Program-made: the position numbers and the translations under genes
Notes under the pieces: model-generated
Database searches by the model: none
The model's input: only the letters and a program-made list of their open reading frames with translations
What the model was told of the DNA's origin: nothing
Part shown: positions 8,362 to 17,405 of the stretch, one piece after another
Layout: each line of letters starts with the position of its first letter
Position numbering within the stretch: position 1 is the stretch's first letter
NCBI GenBank assembly: GCA_023391275.1
Contig: JAEWBE010000058.1
Span: 8,782 to 72,781 of the forward strand
Length of the DNA stretch: 64,000 nt
From: Bacillota bacterium
GTDB taxonomy: Bacteria; Bacillota; Clostridia; Oscillospirales; Acutalibacteraceae
Reading direction: 5' to 3'

Positions 8362-10303
8362 AATGCCGCTGAAAGATGACCATAAGACGAACGGCCGGAC
8401 AGCTGCGGGCGGTAGGCCACCGATACAGCGGTTCAAGCCGGGCACGATTAAAAGACTGTTGTCCTATATGGCAGGCTATAAAATTCAGCTGATTTTTGTC
8501 GTCGTCTGTATCCTGTTAAGCGCGGCCGCGGGTGCGGCGTCCTCTTTGTTCCTTCAGACGCTGATTGATAAGTACATCGTTCCGCTGCTGGGCCAGGCAC
8601 ACCCTGTATTCACGGGCCTGTTCAAAGCGATTCTTTTAATGGGTTTGGTCTATGTCATCGGCGTGCTTTCCACATTGTTCTACAACAGGACGATGGTTAT
8701 CATCGAACAGGGCACGCTGAAAAAAATCCGTGACCAGATGTTCACACATATGCAGACCCTGCCGATCCGATATTTCGACACACATACCCACGGCGATGTA
8801 ATGAGCCGTTATACCAATGATACCGACACGCTGCGTCAGGCAATTTCTCAGAGCATGCCGCAGATGTTTGCGTCCCTTGTGTCTGTGGCGGCGGCATTCT
8901 TTTCCATGCTTTATCTCAGCGTCGGCCTTACCGCCTTTGTAGCCTTGTTTGCTTTTGTTTTGCTGAAAGTAATTAAAGCCCTGGTGGGAAGAAGCGGAAC
9001 CTTCTTCATCAAGCAGCAGCAGTCTATGGGCGACGTTAACGGTTATATCGAAGAAATGATCAACGGTCAGAAAGTCGTAAAAGTTTTCTGCCATGAAGAA
9101 AAGGCCAAAGAAGATTTTGACAAAAAGAATGAAGAGCTCTGCTACTGCGCAACCGAGGCAAACAAGTACGGAAATATCACAATGCCGATTATCGGCAATC
9201 TGGGATACATGCTTTATGTACTTCTGGCCATAATCGGGGGCGCGGCGGGCATAGCAGGGATTCCGAATCTGAGCCTTACCGGGGTCAACGCCCTGACAAT
9301 CGGTACGATCATATCTTTTCTTACCCTGTCCCGCAGCTTCATCAATCCGATCGGCCAGATTTCGATGCAGTTCAACATGGTGATTATGGCGCTTGCGGGC
9401 GCATCAAGAATCTTTGATTTAATGGACGAGGAAAGCGAACAGGACAGCGGATACGTGACGCTCGTTAATTCACGAATGGAAAACGGCGAAATAAAAGAAA
9501 GCAAGGGACGGACGGAAACATGGGCGTGGAAACATCCGCACAGTGACGGCACGGTAACCTATACGCCGCTGCAAGGCGACATTCGTTTCTACGATGTTGA
9601 CTTCGGCTACAATGAGGATAACATCGTCCTGCACAACATCACGCTTTATGCCGAACCCGGCCAAAAGGTAGCTTTTGTCGGAGCGACCGGCGCCGGAAAA
9701 ACGACAATCACAAACCTGATTAACCGCTTCTATGATATTGCCGACGGAAAAATTCGGTATGACGGCATCAACATCAATAAAATAAAGAAAGCTGATCTTC
9801 GCCGGTCGCTCGGCATTGTTTTGCAGGATGTGAACCTGTTTACGGGGACGGTCATGGACAATATCCGCTACGGCAAGCTGGACGCTACGGATGAAGAATG
9901 CATCGCGTCCGCAAAGCTGGCAAACGCCGACGGATTCATCCGCATGCTTCCGCAGGGGTACAGCACCGTGCTGGAGGGCGACGGCAGCGGCCTTTCACAG
10001 GGACAGCGGCAGTTGATTTCCATCGCCCGCGCCGCTGTAGCAGACCCGCCCGTCATGATTCTTGACGAGGCTACCTCTTCCATCGATACCAGAACCGAAG
10101 CCATCGTGCAGAAGGGCATGGATGCTCTGATGAAGGGCAGAACGGTGTTTGTTATCGCCCATCGGCTTTCCACCGTGCAGAATTCCGACGTCATCATGGT
10201 GCTCGAACATGGCCGCATCATCGAACGCGGCAGCCATGATCAGCTAATTGGAGAAAAGGGGAAATATTATCAGCTTTATACAGGCGCGTTTGAACTTGAG
10301 TAA
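8354..10303 (+). CDS. Heterodimeric multidrug ABC exporter, catalytic subunit
   Basis: A 649-residue half-transporter and partner of the preceding gene. The membrane domain spans about residues 40-340; a linker (about 365-400) leads to an ATPase domain with Walker A GATGAGKTT near 443, signature LSQGQRQ, and Walker B VMILDEATSSID near 567 with the catalytic Glu intact. The start is the ATG at 8354 after AAAGGAGG; a longer in-frame reading from 8201 would lie inside the upstream gene. The overlapping stop and start imply translational coupling of the two subunits. Confidence 0.92.
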   Translation: MPKMPLKDDHKTNGRTAAGGRPPIQRFKPGTIKRLLSYMAGYKIQLIFVVVCILLSAAAGAASSLFLQTLIDKYIVPLLGQAHPVFTGLFKAILLMGLVYVIGVLSTLFYNRTMVIIEQGTLKKIRDQMFTHMQTLPIRYFDTHTHGDVMSRYTNDTDTLRQAISQSMPQMFASLVSVAAAFFSMLYLSVGLTAFVALFAFVLLKVIKALVGRSGTFFIKQQQSMGDVNGYIEEMINGQKVVKVFCHEEKAKEDFDKKNEELCYCATEANKYGNITMPIIGNLGYMLYVLLAIIGGAAGIAGIPNLSLTGVNALTIGTIISFLTLSRSFINPIGQISMQFNMVIMALAGASRIFDLMDEESEQDSGYVTLVNSRMENGEIKESKGRTETWAWKHPHSDGTVTYTPLQGDIRFYDVDFGYNEDNIVLHNITLYAEPGQKVAFVGATGAGKTTITNLINRFYDIADGKIRYDGININKIKKADLRRSLGIVLQDVNLFTGTVMDNIRYGKLDATDEECIASAKLANADGFIRMLPQGYSTVLEGDGSGLSQGQRQLISIARAAVADPPVMILDEATSSIDTRTEAIVQKGMDALMKGRTVFVIAHRLSTVQNSDVIMVLEHGRIIERGSHDQLIGEKGKYYQLYTGAFELE

Positions 10304-10353
10304 ATCAAGGCGAACGTACTCCCTATACCCTTGAGAAATATATTGAAACCCCT

Positions 10354-10396
10354 GGTCGCTGCGGAGCTGCAACTCCCCGGCGGCCACTTCTTTTTA
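10354..10396 (+). terminator. Probable terminator after the ABC exporter genes
   Basis: GGTCGC-TG-CGGAG pairs with CTCC-CCGGCGGCC around a CTGCAA loop, followed by CTTTTT. The stem has mismatches. Confidence 0.55.
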
Positions 10397-10398
10397 TA

Positions 10399-10427
10399 TT
10401 GATTCGCCCGCCGCAACATGGTATATT
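10399..10427 (+). promoter_or_regulatory. Promoter of the ribosomal GTPase-NYN fusion gene
   Basis: TTGATT at 10399-10404 and TATATT at 10422-10427 are spaced by 17 bp, giving a start near 10434 and a 5' leader of about 50 bases. Confidence 0.65.
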
Positions 10428-10483
10428 AACAGCATGCCTGATGAAAATCCGGCAGATTAATTTGGATATATGGTGAAGTAAAT

Positions 10484-13207
10484 ATGAAAAAGCTTGTCGT
10501 CGGAATATTAGCACATGTGGATGCGGGAAAAACCACCCTGACCGAAGGAATGCTGTACCAAAGCGGATTCCTGAAAAAGCTGGGGCGGGTGGACCACCAG
10601 GACTCGTTTTTGGACACCTATGCGCTGGAGCGGGAACGTGGTATCACTATCTTTTCCAAGCAGGCGGTGCTCCCATTGGAAAAGATGGAGGTCATACTTC
10701 TGGATACTCCGGGCCATGTGGACTTTTCCAGCGAAATGGAGCGGACGCTGCAGGTGCTGGATTACGCCATTCTGGTCATCAGCGGAACCGACGGTGTACA
10801 GGGTCATACCCAGACCCTGTGGCGGCTGCTGGCCCGGTTCGGCATTCCCACCTTTTTGTTTGTGAATAAGATGGACCTTGCCGGAGCCGACCGGGCCGAG
10901 CTGTTGACAGAGCTGAGACAGCGATTGAATGACGGCTGTGTGGACTTTGGCGAGGCACAGGATTCTTTTTGGGAGAATGTTGCCATGTGTGATGAGGCTC
11001 TGCTTTCCCACTATCTGGAGCGGGGCGAGGTTACGGACAGTGAAATTACCTTGCTGATTGAACAGCGCAAACTTTTTCCCTGCTACTTCGGTTCTGCGCT
11101 GAAGCTGGATGGAGTAGATACCTTTTTGCAGGGCTTGGAGCGGTATACCCGCTGCCCTGACTATCCGTCTGCGTTCGGCGCAAAGGTTTACAAGATTGCC
11201 CGGGATCCACAGGGCAACCGGCTGACCTATATGAAGGTCACCGGCGGCAGCCTTAAAGTAAAGGAACTGCTGACGGGCCAGGGCACGGGTCTGCCGGACG
11301 AGAAGACCACAGAGGAAAAGATCGACCAAATCCGCATCTATTCCGGCGCCAGGTATCAAACGGTGGACGAGGCCCCGGCCGGTACCGTATGCGCGGTGAC
11401 CGGACTGAATCATACCTATTCGGGCGAAGGGCTGGGGAATGAAGCCGCCTCGGAAAAGCCCGTACTGGAACCTGTACTCACCTATCAGATTCTGCTGCCC
11501 GACGGGTGCGATTCCCACAGTGCACTTTTGAAACTGAACCAGCTGGCGGAAGAAGATCCACAGCTTCGCATTATATTTAACGAACAGTTGCGGGAAATCC
11601 ATCTCCAGCTGATGGGCGAGGTGCAGTTGGAGGTTTTAAAGCGCCTTATCTCGGAGCGTTTCGGCATGGATGTGGAATTCGGCGCCGGCAACATCGTATA
11701 CCGCGAAACCATTGTGTCGCCGGTGGAGGGCGCAGGCCATTTTGAGCCGCTGCGTCATTATGCGGAGGTTCACCTCCTGCTGGAGCCGGGTGAACGGGGC
11801 AGCGGGCTTCAGTTCGATACCGCCTGTGGGGAGGATATGCTGGACCGAAATTGGCAGCGGCTGATCCTGACTCATCTTAAAGAGCGGACGCATCTCGGCG
11901 TGTTAACCGGCTCCCCCATCACAGATATGAAGATTACACTGGTAGCCGGGAAGGCCCATGTGAAGCACACCGAGGGCGGCGACTTCCGTCAGGCCACTTA
12001 CCGCGCGGTGCGGCAGGGCCTGATGTGCGCCGAAAGCATCCTGTTGGAACCCTGGTACGACTTCCGACTGGAAATTCCCGCCGAATATGTGGGGCGCGCC
12101 ATGTCGGATCTTCTGCGGATGTCTGGGAGCGTTTCCCAGCCGGAGACCGTTGGGAAGGAAGCCGTTCTGACCGGTTCTGCGCCGGTGGCGGAAATGCGGG
12201 ACTACGTCATGGAGGTTACCTCCTATACCCGTGGCCGGGGCAGACTCTTCTGCGTACTGAAGGGATACGAGCCCTGCCATGACCAGGAGAAAGTTATAGC
12301 GGCCATCGGCTACGACAGCGAGCGGGACACGGAAAATCCGGCGGATTCGGTCTTCTGCTCCCACGGGGCGGGCTTCGTGGTCAAATGGGATCAGGTAAAA
12401 AATCACATGCATGTCGACAGCGGTCTAAAGCCGCGAGAAACGGAAGATGCGCCGGAAAACGTGCCGGCAGCAGCCCCAGCCCAGCGTTCCCCTACCTTTG
12501 CCGACTACATGGAACAGGACAAGGAACTGAAAGCAATCTTTGAACGGACTTATGGCCCCATCAGGCAGAGGAATCCCCCTCGGGAACAGCCGCGGCAGGA
12601 CACGCCGGAGTCCCAAAAGGAGTACACAATCCAGCCCCGGGCCGCCGGCCCTGAGTACCTGCTGGTGGATGGCTATAATATTATTTTCGCCTGGGATGAA
12701 CTGAAAAAAGTGGCACAGGACAGCCTGGACACGGCCCGGAAGCTCCTGATGAACATACTCAGCAACTATCAGGGATTCAAAAAATGCGTTGTGATTTTAG
12801 TTTTTGACGCCTATAAAGTCCCTCATAATACCGGAGAGATATTTCGCTACCACAATATCCATGTGGTGTTCACCAAGGAAGCTGAAACAGCGGACGCTTA
12901 CATAGAAAAAACCACCTATGAAATCGGGAAAAAACACCGCGTCACGGTGGCCACCTCCGACGGAGCGGAGCAGCTCATCATTCTCAGCCACGGCGCCCTG
13001 CGACTTTCCGCCAGAGCTTTTCGTGCGGAGATGGAACAGGCGGAAAAGCAGATCACAGCAATTCTGGGCGAGAATGATCAAAAGAAAAAGTACCAGCTTT
13101 TTAATACCGCACTGGCCAAAGGGCAGGAAAAACGTCAGAATCAGGAGGAAGAAAACGCCGCAGCCACAGAGTCCGGGCCCGTTGAGGGATATCATGATAT
13201 AACATAG
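10484..13207 (+). CDS. TetM-like ribosomal-protection GTPase fused to a YacP/Rae1-like NYN nuclease domain
   Basis: A 907-residue protein. Residues 1 to about 650 follow EF-G/TetM: G1 AHVDAGKTT (9-17), the RGITIFS switch, DTPGH, NKMD, then the beta-barrel and domains III-V as in TetM/TetW proteins, which dislodge tetracycline from the ribosome. About residues 725-870 are an extra domain: YLLVDGYNIIFAW, VILVFDAYKVP, ETADAYIEK and VATSDGAEQ carry the ordered aspartates of the NYN (PIN-like) RNase fold and resemble YacP/Rae1, an RNase that cuts mRNA in the ribosomal A site. TetM proper is about 640 residues and ends before this domain. Drug resistance versus translation quality control cannot be decided from sequence. 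Confidence 0.88.
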   Translation: MKKLVVGILAHVDAGKTTLTEGMLYQSGFLKKLGRVDHQDSFLDTYALERERGITIFSKQAVLPLEKMEVILLDTPGHVDFSSEMERTLQVLDYAILVISGTDGVQGHTQTLWRLLARFGIPTFLFVNKMDLAGADRAELLTELRQRLNDGCVDFGEAQDSFWENVAMCDEALLSHYLERGEVTDSEITLLIEQRKLFPCYFGSALKLDGVDTFLQGLERYTRCPDYPSAFGAKVYKIARDPQGNRLTYMKVTGGSLKVKELLTGQGTGLPDEKTTEEKIDQIRIYSGARYQTVDEAPAGTVCAVTGLNHTYSGEGLGNEAASEKPVLEPVLTYQILLPDGCDSHSALLKLNQLAEEDPQLRIIFNEQLREIHLQLMGEVQLEVLKRLISERFGMDVEFGAGNIVYRETIVSPVEGAGHFEPLRHYAEVHLLLEPGERGSGLQFDTACGEDMLDRNWQRLILTHLKERTHLGVLTGSPITDMKITLVAGKAHVKHTEGGDFRQATYRAVRQGLMCAESILLEPWYDFRLEIPAEYVGRAMSDLLRMSGSVSQPETVGKEAVLTGSAPVAEMRDYVMEVTSYTRGRGRLFCVLKGYEPCHDQEKVIAAIGYDSERDTENPADSVFCSHGAGFVVKWDQVKNHMHVDSGLKPRETEDAPENVPAAAPAQRSPTFADYMEQDKELKAIFERTYGPIRQRNPPREQPRQDTPESQKEYTIQPRAAGPEYLLVDGYNIIFAWDELKKVAQDSLDTARKLLMNILSNYQGFKKCVVILVFDAYKVPHNTGEIFRYHNIHVVFTKEAETADAYIEKTTYEIGKKHRVTVATSDGAEQLIILSHGALRLSARAFRAEMEQAEKQITAILGENDQKKKYQLFNTALAKGQEKRQNQEEENAAATESGPVEGYHDIT

Positions 13208-13238
13208 GATTACAAAAATCCGAACGATGTCTGTAACT

Positions 13239-13281
13239 AAAATGCTCAGAAGGGAACTGCAGTTCGCTTCTGAGCATTTTT
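13239..13281 (+). terminator. Intrinsic terminator after the GTPase-NYN gene
   Basis: AATGCTCAGAAG (13241-13252) pairs perfectly with CTTCTGAGCATT (13267-13278), followed by a T run. The remaining sequence to 13423 holds no feature I can support. Confidence 0.88.
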
Positions 13282-13423
13282 ATGCGTATAAATTAAAAAT
13301 CATAAAGGGTTCATAAGGCTCTACGAACCTCAGTTCACATGAATTATGTAAGGTAAAAGGAGCGGTCATCCGCTATTGCCGCTTAATTATCCGGGATGCC
13401 GGAAAAGGTACTTTAAACGGCGA

Positions 13424-14131
13424 TTACTCATAAATTTCCTGAAAAAATCCCGAGTCAGAAATGGGCTCGTTGCCCTTATACAAATGTGAAGTATCCCCCA
13501 ACGCCTTACAGCGGAAATATACTTCGCCCTTCTTCCTTTCCTCTGTAGCTAAAACTGTAACCGACGACGGTGCCACAAAGAAACCCTGCCAAAGGACCGG
13601 TGCCGCAATGCCTAAAAGATGAGACAATATTGCTAATTCCACAGCCAAATGGCAGAAAATTACAATGCTGTGTGTATTCCCACCCTCGGTATGATAAAAC
13701 ATGCCATCGCGCCGATAGCCATATTGATCTAAGAGACCGTCAATTCCTTCCGTAACATGTTTATAAATTTTCTCTGTATTGCCGCTCGCCATTACGGGAT
13801 CCAGGTACCATTTATCTTTATCATATAGATCGGTTCGATTGGTCCAATAACCCGGCATTAAATCCCAGCAAATACTTCTTTCTCCGCTTTCCGGGTCCAG
13901 AATACGCGCCGGGAACTCCTGGAGCCACTCAAAAACGGTTGCGTTTTTGTGAAGCCGATTTAATGTCACGCTTGCCGTGTCTTTTGCGCGCCCCAACGGT
14001 GAGCAATAAAAATCGCGCACATCCAATTCAGTTAACCGATCTGCCAATAACTCTGCTTCTTTCCATCCCTTTAGCGTAAGGGAGTCATGTTCATAATCAG
14101 GATCTCCGTGACGTACGAATAATATTTTCAC
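13424..14131 (-). CDS. Histidine phosphatase family protein
   Basis: A 235-residue phosphoglycerate-mutase-like phosphatase. LFVRHGDPDYEHDSLTLKG at the N-terminus holds the RHG motif with the catalytic histidine, YCSPLGRAKDTA gives the second phosphate-binding arginine, and IVIFCHLAVE supplies the late catalytic histidine. The start codon is GTG; an AAGGAG lies somewhat far upstream. It follows a DUF2127 membrane-protein gene on the same strand. The substrate is unknown; such proteins act on sugar phosphates, nucleotides or other small phosphoesters. Confidence 0.85.
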   Translation of the reverse strand: MKILFVRHGDPDYEHDSLTLKGWKEAELLADRLTELDVRDFYCSPLGRAKDTASVTLNRLHKNATVFEWLQEFPARILDPESGERSICWDLMPGYWTNRTDLYDKDKWYLDPVMASGNTEKIYKHVTEGIDGLLDQYGYRRDGMFYHTEGGNTHSIVIFCHLAVELAILSHLLGIAAPVLWQGFFVAPSSVTVLATEERKKGEVYFRCKALGDTSHLYKGNEPISDSGFFQEIYE

Positions 14132-14148
14132 TGTGTATTTTCAACTCC

Positions 14149-14643
14149 TTATTTTGCTTTTGAAGCCAACTTGATTCTTTTATACTCCAAACAGGTTAAT
14201 GCGATCATGACAGCATCGAAGATAGAAAGCAGTATCAGAAATACAGACTGAGTTAATGTATAGCGGTATATCTGATAAGCAATAAACAAAATCAAGGAGA
14301 CGACGGTGAGCGGATATGCCCACAGCTTCTTTCGCCATAACAAAAAAACCAGGATGCATTTTATAATCCCGTGCGACATTAAATAAAACTCAGCAAAATG
14401 CTGTGTGCTGAGTGAAAAACTGCTGCTTGAATTTAAAAGAAAATTGGCGACCAAATCCCTTGGATCTTCCGAAAGCTCATGCTTCGTTAAGAAGCGTGCC
14501 AGTGCATTCAGCTGATTCGGTGTAAGAAAGAACATCAGTGCGCCGCCAATGACCTCCATCAGGCCGTGTATACCCTTCAGAAGCAGTCCGATTTCAAAAC
14601 TCACATGAACTATATCTTTTTGCTTGTGTACATCATCTTCCAT
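14149..14643 (-). CDS. DUF2127 family membrane protein
   Basis: A 164-residue membrane protein of unknown function. It has four hydrophobic segments, beginning with GLLLKGIHGLMEVIGGALMF and including FYLMSHGIIKCILVFLLWRKK, the pattern of DUF2127. The ATG at 14643 is preferred over a TTG two codons upstream because AGGAAG lies eight bases before it. It is 17 bp upstream of the histidine phosphatase gene and is probably co-transcribed. Confidence 0.75.
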   Translation of the reverse strand: MEDDVHKQKDIVHVSFEIGLLLKGIHGLMEVIGGALMFFLTPNQLNALARFLTKHELSEDPRDLVANFLLNSSSSFSLSTQHFAEFYLMSHGIIKCILVFLLWRKKLWAYPLTVVSLILFIAYQIYRYTLTQSVFLILLSIFDAVMIALTCLEYKRIKLASKAK

Positions 14644-14824
14644 AAACAATCTTCCTATCGTTATAAATAATAAATTTAATCTTATCTTAAGCGTTCTTTA
14701 TTGCCTTACGGAAAAACCTCCCGTAAAATTATCCTTATCTGATTTAACAAAAATTATAAGGGTAAAAAGGAGAAGGCTGCTTAAACTTCGTATTGTGCTC
14801 ATGATCTTACCGATTAACTGGAAT

Positions 14825-15190
14825 TCAACCTCTTTCACTAATTTCATCTGTTATCAATGATTTCGAAATATACATCGCTTTTATCATGTTCTCGAAGCGG
14901 GTGTGATAAGGGGTACCCTGTGCAAATTTCAGCTGTGCTTTTTCGCACTTGCTGATAATTGAAGATACGGGTCGCAGTGCTTCTATCAATTCTTCTTTTG
15001 TATATGCGTCCATAACATTTTCATCTGTTATCAGTGATTTTGAGATATACAATGCTTTTATCCTGTTCTTAAGGAGTGTGTGCTGAGAGGTACCCTCCGC
15101 AAATTTTGGCTGCGCTTTTTCACATCTTCTGATAACTGAAGAAACAATTTGCAGAGCTTGTTCTAATTCTTCTTCTGTATATTTGTCCAT
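14825..15190 (-). CDS. Small protein with two tandem copies of a ~60-residue domain
   Basis: A 121-residue hypothetical protein made of two near-identical units. Unit 1 starts YTEEELEQALQIVSSVI and unit 2 YTKEELIEALRPVSSII; both continue with CEKAQ, KFA-GT, HT and end in YISKSLITDE. The unit is predicted helical and soluble. Single-domain versions occur as small hypothetical proteins in Firmicutes; function is not known to me. GAGGTG lies ahead of the ATG. A recent internal duplication seems likely from the high identity. Confidence 0.75.
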   Translation of the reverse strand: MDKYTEEELEQALQIVSSVIRRCEKAQPKFAEGTSQHTLLKNRIKALYISKSLITDENVMDAYTKEELIEALRPVSSIISKCEKAQLKFAQGTPYHTRFENMIKAMYISKSLITDEISERG

Positions 15191-15324
15191 AGTATTTCAC
15201 CTCTTCAACAACTTTTTCCGTATTTTTACGTGTTCCATAAAATTGGTTTGCATTCGGTCAATCGGGTATAAATATTAACAGTTCAGTGCGAAAAGCATGA
15301 TTTTCGACAGACTGCCGGGAAACT

Positions 15325-15807
15325 TTAATTTGTTTTACCTTGCAATTTATTACAAATATTATTTACACTGTCGGCATCGGCGTTTGTTACAGCAAAAGTC
15401 CCGTCGGTAATCGGTGCGTAAACACTTAAGTTAACAATCATTTCATTTCCGACCCAAAGAGAAACGCTGCCTGCCGACTGGGACAATTTAGTCGTTTCTT
15501 CCGCTAAAGACTTTTTGCCGGTATCGGTTAATTGAAATACAATCTGATAAGAATTTTGGGACTTAAATTTCTTTGTATAGAAACCGACAATATCGTCACT
15601 TGAAATTACCACACTGCCTTTACTCGTCGTTCCTTCTCTTAAATAAACATTTTCAGCTGCTTTATTTAATGTAACAGAATTTGAACTGACACTGATATTT
15701 TTATTGCCGGCAAAACTTGAACTTTGATTTTGATCAGCCGCATTTGAGCATGAAGCCATAACAAATAATAAAACACCGGTCATCATTAACATAAATAATT
15801 TTTTCAC
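15325..15807 (-). CDS. Lipoprotein with SecDF P1-head-like domain
   Basis: A 160-residue exported lipoprotein: KKLFMLMMTGVLLFVMASC gives a signal peptide and lipobox ending in Cys19 or so. The mature part reads IVSSDDIVGFYT-type sequence followed by YQIVFQLTDTGKKSLAEET and SLWVGNEMIVN, a pattern resembling the P1 head subdomain of SecD; this relation is tentative. The start is the GTG at 15807, placed after GGAGGGG; the ATG-like reading 13 codons upstream lacks a ribosome site. No partner genes clarify its role. Confidence 0.7.
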   Translation of the reverse strand: MKKLFMLMMTGVLLFVMASCSNAADQNQSSSFAGNKNISVSSNSVTLNKAAENVYLREGTTSKGSVVISSDDIVGFYTKKFKSQNSYQIVFQLTDTGKKSLAEETTKLSQSAGSVSLWVGNEMIVNLSVYAPITDGTFAVTNADADSVNNICNKLQGKTN

Positions 15808-15945
15808 TTGATTCTTCCCCCTCCAGACAGTAATGAAAAAAACCAAATCTGCTTTTTTACAACACTTTTACGACATGAATTTAAAAATTAATGTGTGCCT
15901 GCATAAAGGGCAAATGACCTCTCGAATATAAATTCCCGCAAAATA

Positions 15946-16521
15946 TTATTGAATGATTTTGATCCCCACTATGATCATCTGCTCGGTTAAATTTGCCATA
16001 TACTCCGGAGTTTCCATCAGACCGTTTTCCAGCCAATTCTGTAAAAGCCCAATACAGCCGGAAACAATAAAAGAATAATAATATTCAAAATTCTCGGATT
16101 TACTTGTATTAAATATTTCCATCCAGTCGTTTAAGCAGCGCTCTTTGACCAATTCCTTCAAACGGTTCACAAACGAGATATCACCGTTCTTGCTCAATAA
16201 GACTCTGCACATATCGGAGTTCTCTTTTACAAAACGAAAAACATCAATAAGCATCGGAAGCGGTTTTCCGTTTAAAGACTTTGCCGGATGCCGGTCCAGA
16301 ACATTGTGAAAATCCTCAAACATTTCATTCTGAATCTGTTCTATCATATCAAATACATCTTTATAATGCAAATAAAACGTTCCCCGATTTATATCCACTA
16401 AATCGGATAATTCCCTGACAGTGATATCTTTTGCACTCTTTTCATTCAGCAGCTCCGTCAAACCTTTGCAAAGCTGCTTTCTTGTTTTACGCACGCGGCG
16501 GTCTGCTTTATCGTTCTCCAT
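15946..16521 (-). CDS. TetR/AcrR family regulator, divergent from the efflux operon
   Basis: A 191-residue regulator with N-terminal HTH RKQLCKGLTELLNEKSAKDI and VDINRGTFYLHYKDV, followed by a ligand-binding C-terminal domain of the type often seen in clostridial efflux regulators. It is transcribed away from the ABC-FtsX-HlyD-TolC operon, 182 bp apart, and most likely represses that operon from the shared intergenic region. Confidence 0.85.
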   Translation of the reverse strand: MENDKADRRVRKTRKQLCKGLTELLNEKSAKDITVRELSDLVDINRGTFYLHYKDVFDMIEQIQNEMFEDFHNVLDRHPAKSLNGKPLPMLIDVFRFVKENSDMCRVLLSKNGDISFVNRLKELVKERCLNDWMEIFNTSKSENFEYYYSFIVSGCIGLLQNWLENGLMETPEYMANLTEQMIIVGIKIIQ

Positions 16522-16554
16522 ATTTTTTCTCCTTAATGAACACTTTAATCCACA

Positions 16555-16621
16555 AATGTTTATTATTGAACATTATACTTAATAATTGATTATTGTCGTT
16601 TTGTGTATTTCTCATTATAAT
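16555..16621 (+). promoter_or_regulatory. Promoter and candidate operator of the efflux operon
   Basis: TTGTCG at 16593-16598 and TATAAT at 16616-16621 are 17 bp apart. AATGTT at 16555-16560 and AACATT at 16569-16574 form a short inverted repeat just upstream that could bind the divergent TetR protein. Confidence 0.5.
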
Positions 16622-16703
16622 AGACTTGTGTTGATTAATCAATCGTTTTTTATAAATCCCATTAAAAATAAATAAAAGATTTATTTTAAGGTCGTGAAAC
16701 ACA

Positions 16704-17405
16704 ATGAGTTTTATTGAGTTTATGAATGTTGAACGTGAGTATACTGTCGGGAGCAGTATTATTAAAGCGGTCAACGGTGTTTCCTTTCGCATTGAGGAAG
16801 GTACTTTCAATGTTGTTCTGGGCCAAAGCGGCGCGGGAAAGACCACTGTGCTGAATATGCTGGGCGGGATGGACACACCGACACGCGGAACGATTCTTGT
16901 TGACGGAGAAGATGTTTCCAAAATGGATGAAAAAAGATTGACTGTATATCGCAGAAATAAAATCGGATTTGTCTTTCAGTTCTACAACTTGGTCCCCAAC
17001 CTGACAGCGCTGGAAAATGTACAGCTTGCCAAAGAGATTTGCAAAAATCCTTTGGATTCAAAAGAAATGCTGGAACGGGTGGGACTGGCGGAAAGAATGA
17101 ATAATTTTCCAAGTCAGATGTCCGGCGGAGAGCAGCAAAGGGTTTCGATCGCCCGCGCCTTGGCGAAAAATCCTCAAATTGTACTTTGCGATGAACCGAC
17201 GGGCGCTTTAGATTCCGGCACGGGGCGAAAGGTTTTGAAGCTGATCAGGGATGTTGCACAGGATATGGGGAAAACCGTAATCGTGGTCACTCACAATGCC
17301 CCAATAGCAGAGATGGCACAGACGGTGATCCATATGCGAGACGGACAAATTTATGAAACGAAGCACAATGAAAAACCACGGGATGTGGAGGAGATCGTAT
17401 GGTAA
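16704..17405 (+). CDS. ABC transporter ATP-binding protein (MacB/LolD type)
   Basis: A 233-residue ATPase of the group that powers FtsX-domain permeases. Walker A is GQSGAGKTT, the Q-loop region FVFQFYNLVPNL is typical of MacB/LolD, the signature is MSGGEQQRVSIARAL, and Walker B is IVLCDEPTGALD. It overlaps the permease gene by seven bases. Together with the adaptor and TolC-like protein downstream it would drive a tripartite export machine. The ribosome site is weak. Confidence 0.93.
   Translation: MSFIEFMNVEREYTVGSSIIKAVNGVSFRIEEGTFNVVLGQSGAGKTTVLNMLGGMDTPTRGTILVDGEDVSKMDEKRLTVYRRNKIGFVFQFYNLVPNLTALENVQLAKEICKNPLDSKEMLERVGLAERMNNFPSQMSGGEQQRVSIARALAKNPQIVLCDEPTGALDSGTGRKVLKLIRDVAQDMGKTVIVVTHNAPIAEMAQTVIHMRDGQIYETKHNEKPRDVEEIVW

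Noticed and set aside
10434..10460. Eight-codon leader peptide before the GTPase-NYN gene (possible attenuation)
   Set aside because: It lies at the predicted transcription start with no ribosome site, and no attenuator hairpin follows.
10508..11602. Long antisense reading frame (364 codons) opposite the GTPase-NYN gene
   Set aside because: Mirror of a GC-rich coding strand; the opposite frame has all GTPase motifs and a promoter, this one has neither motif nor ribosome site.
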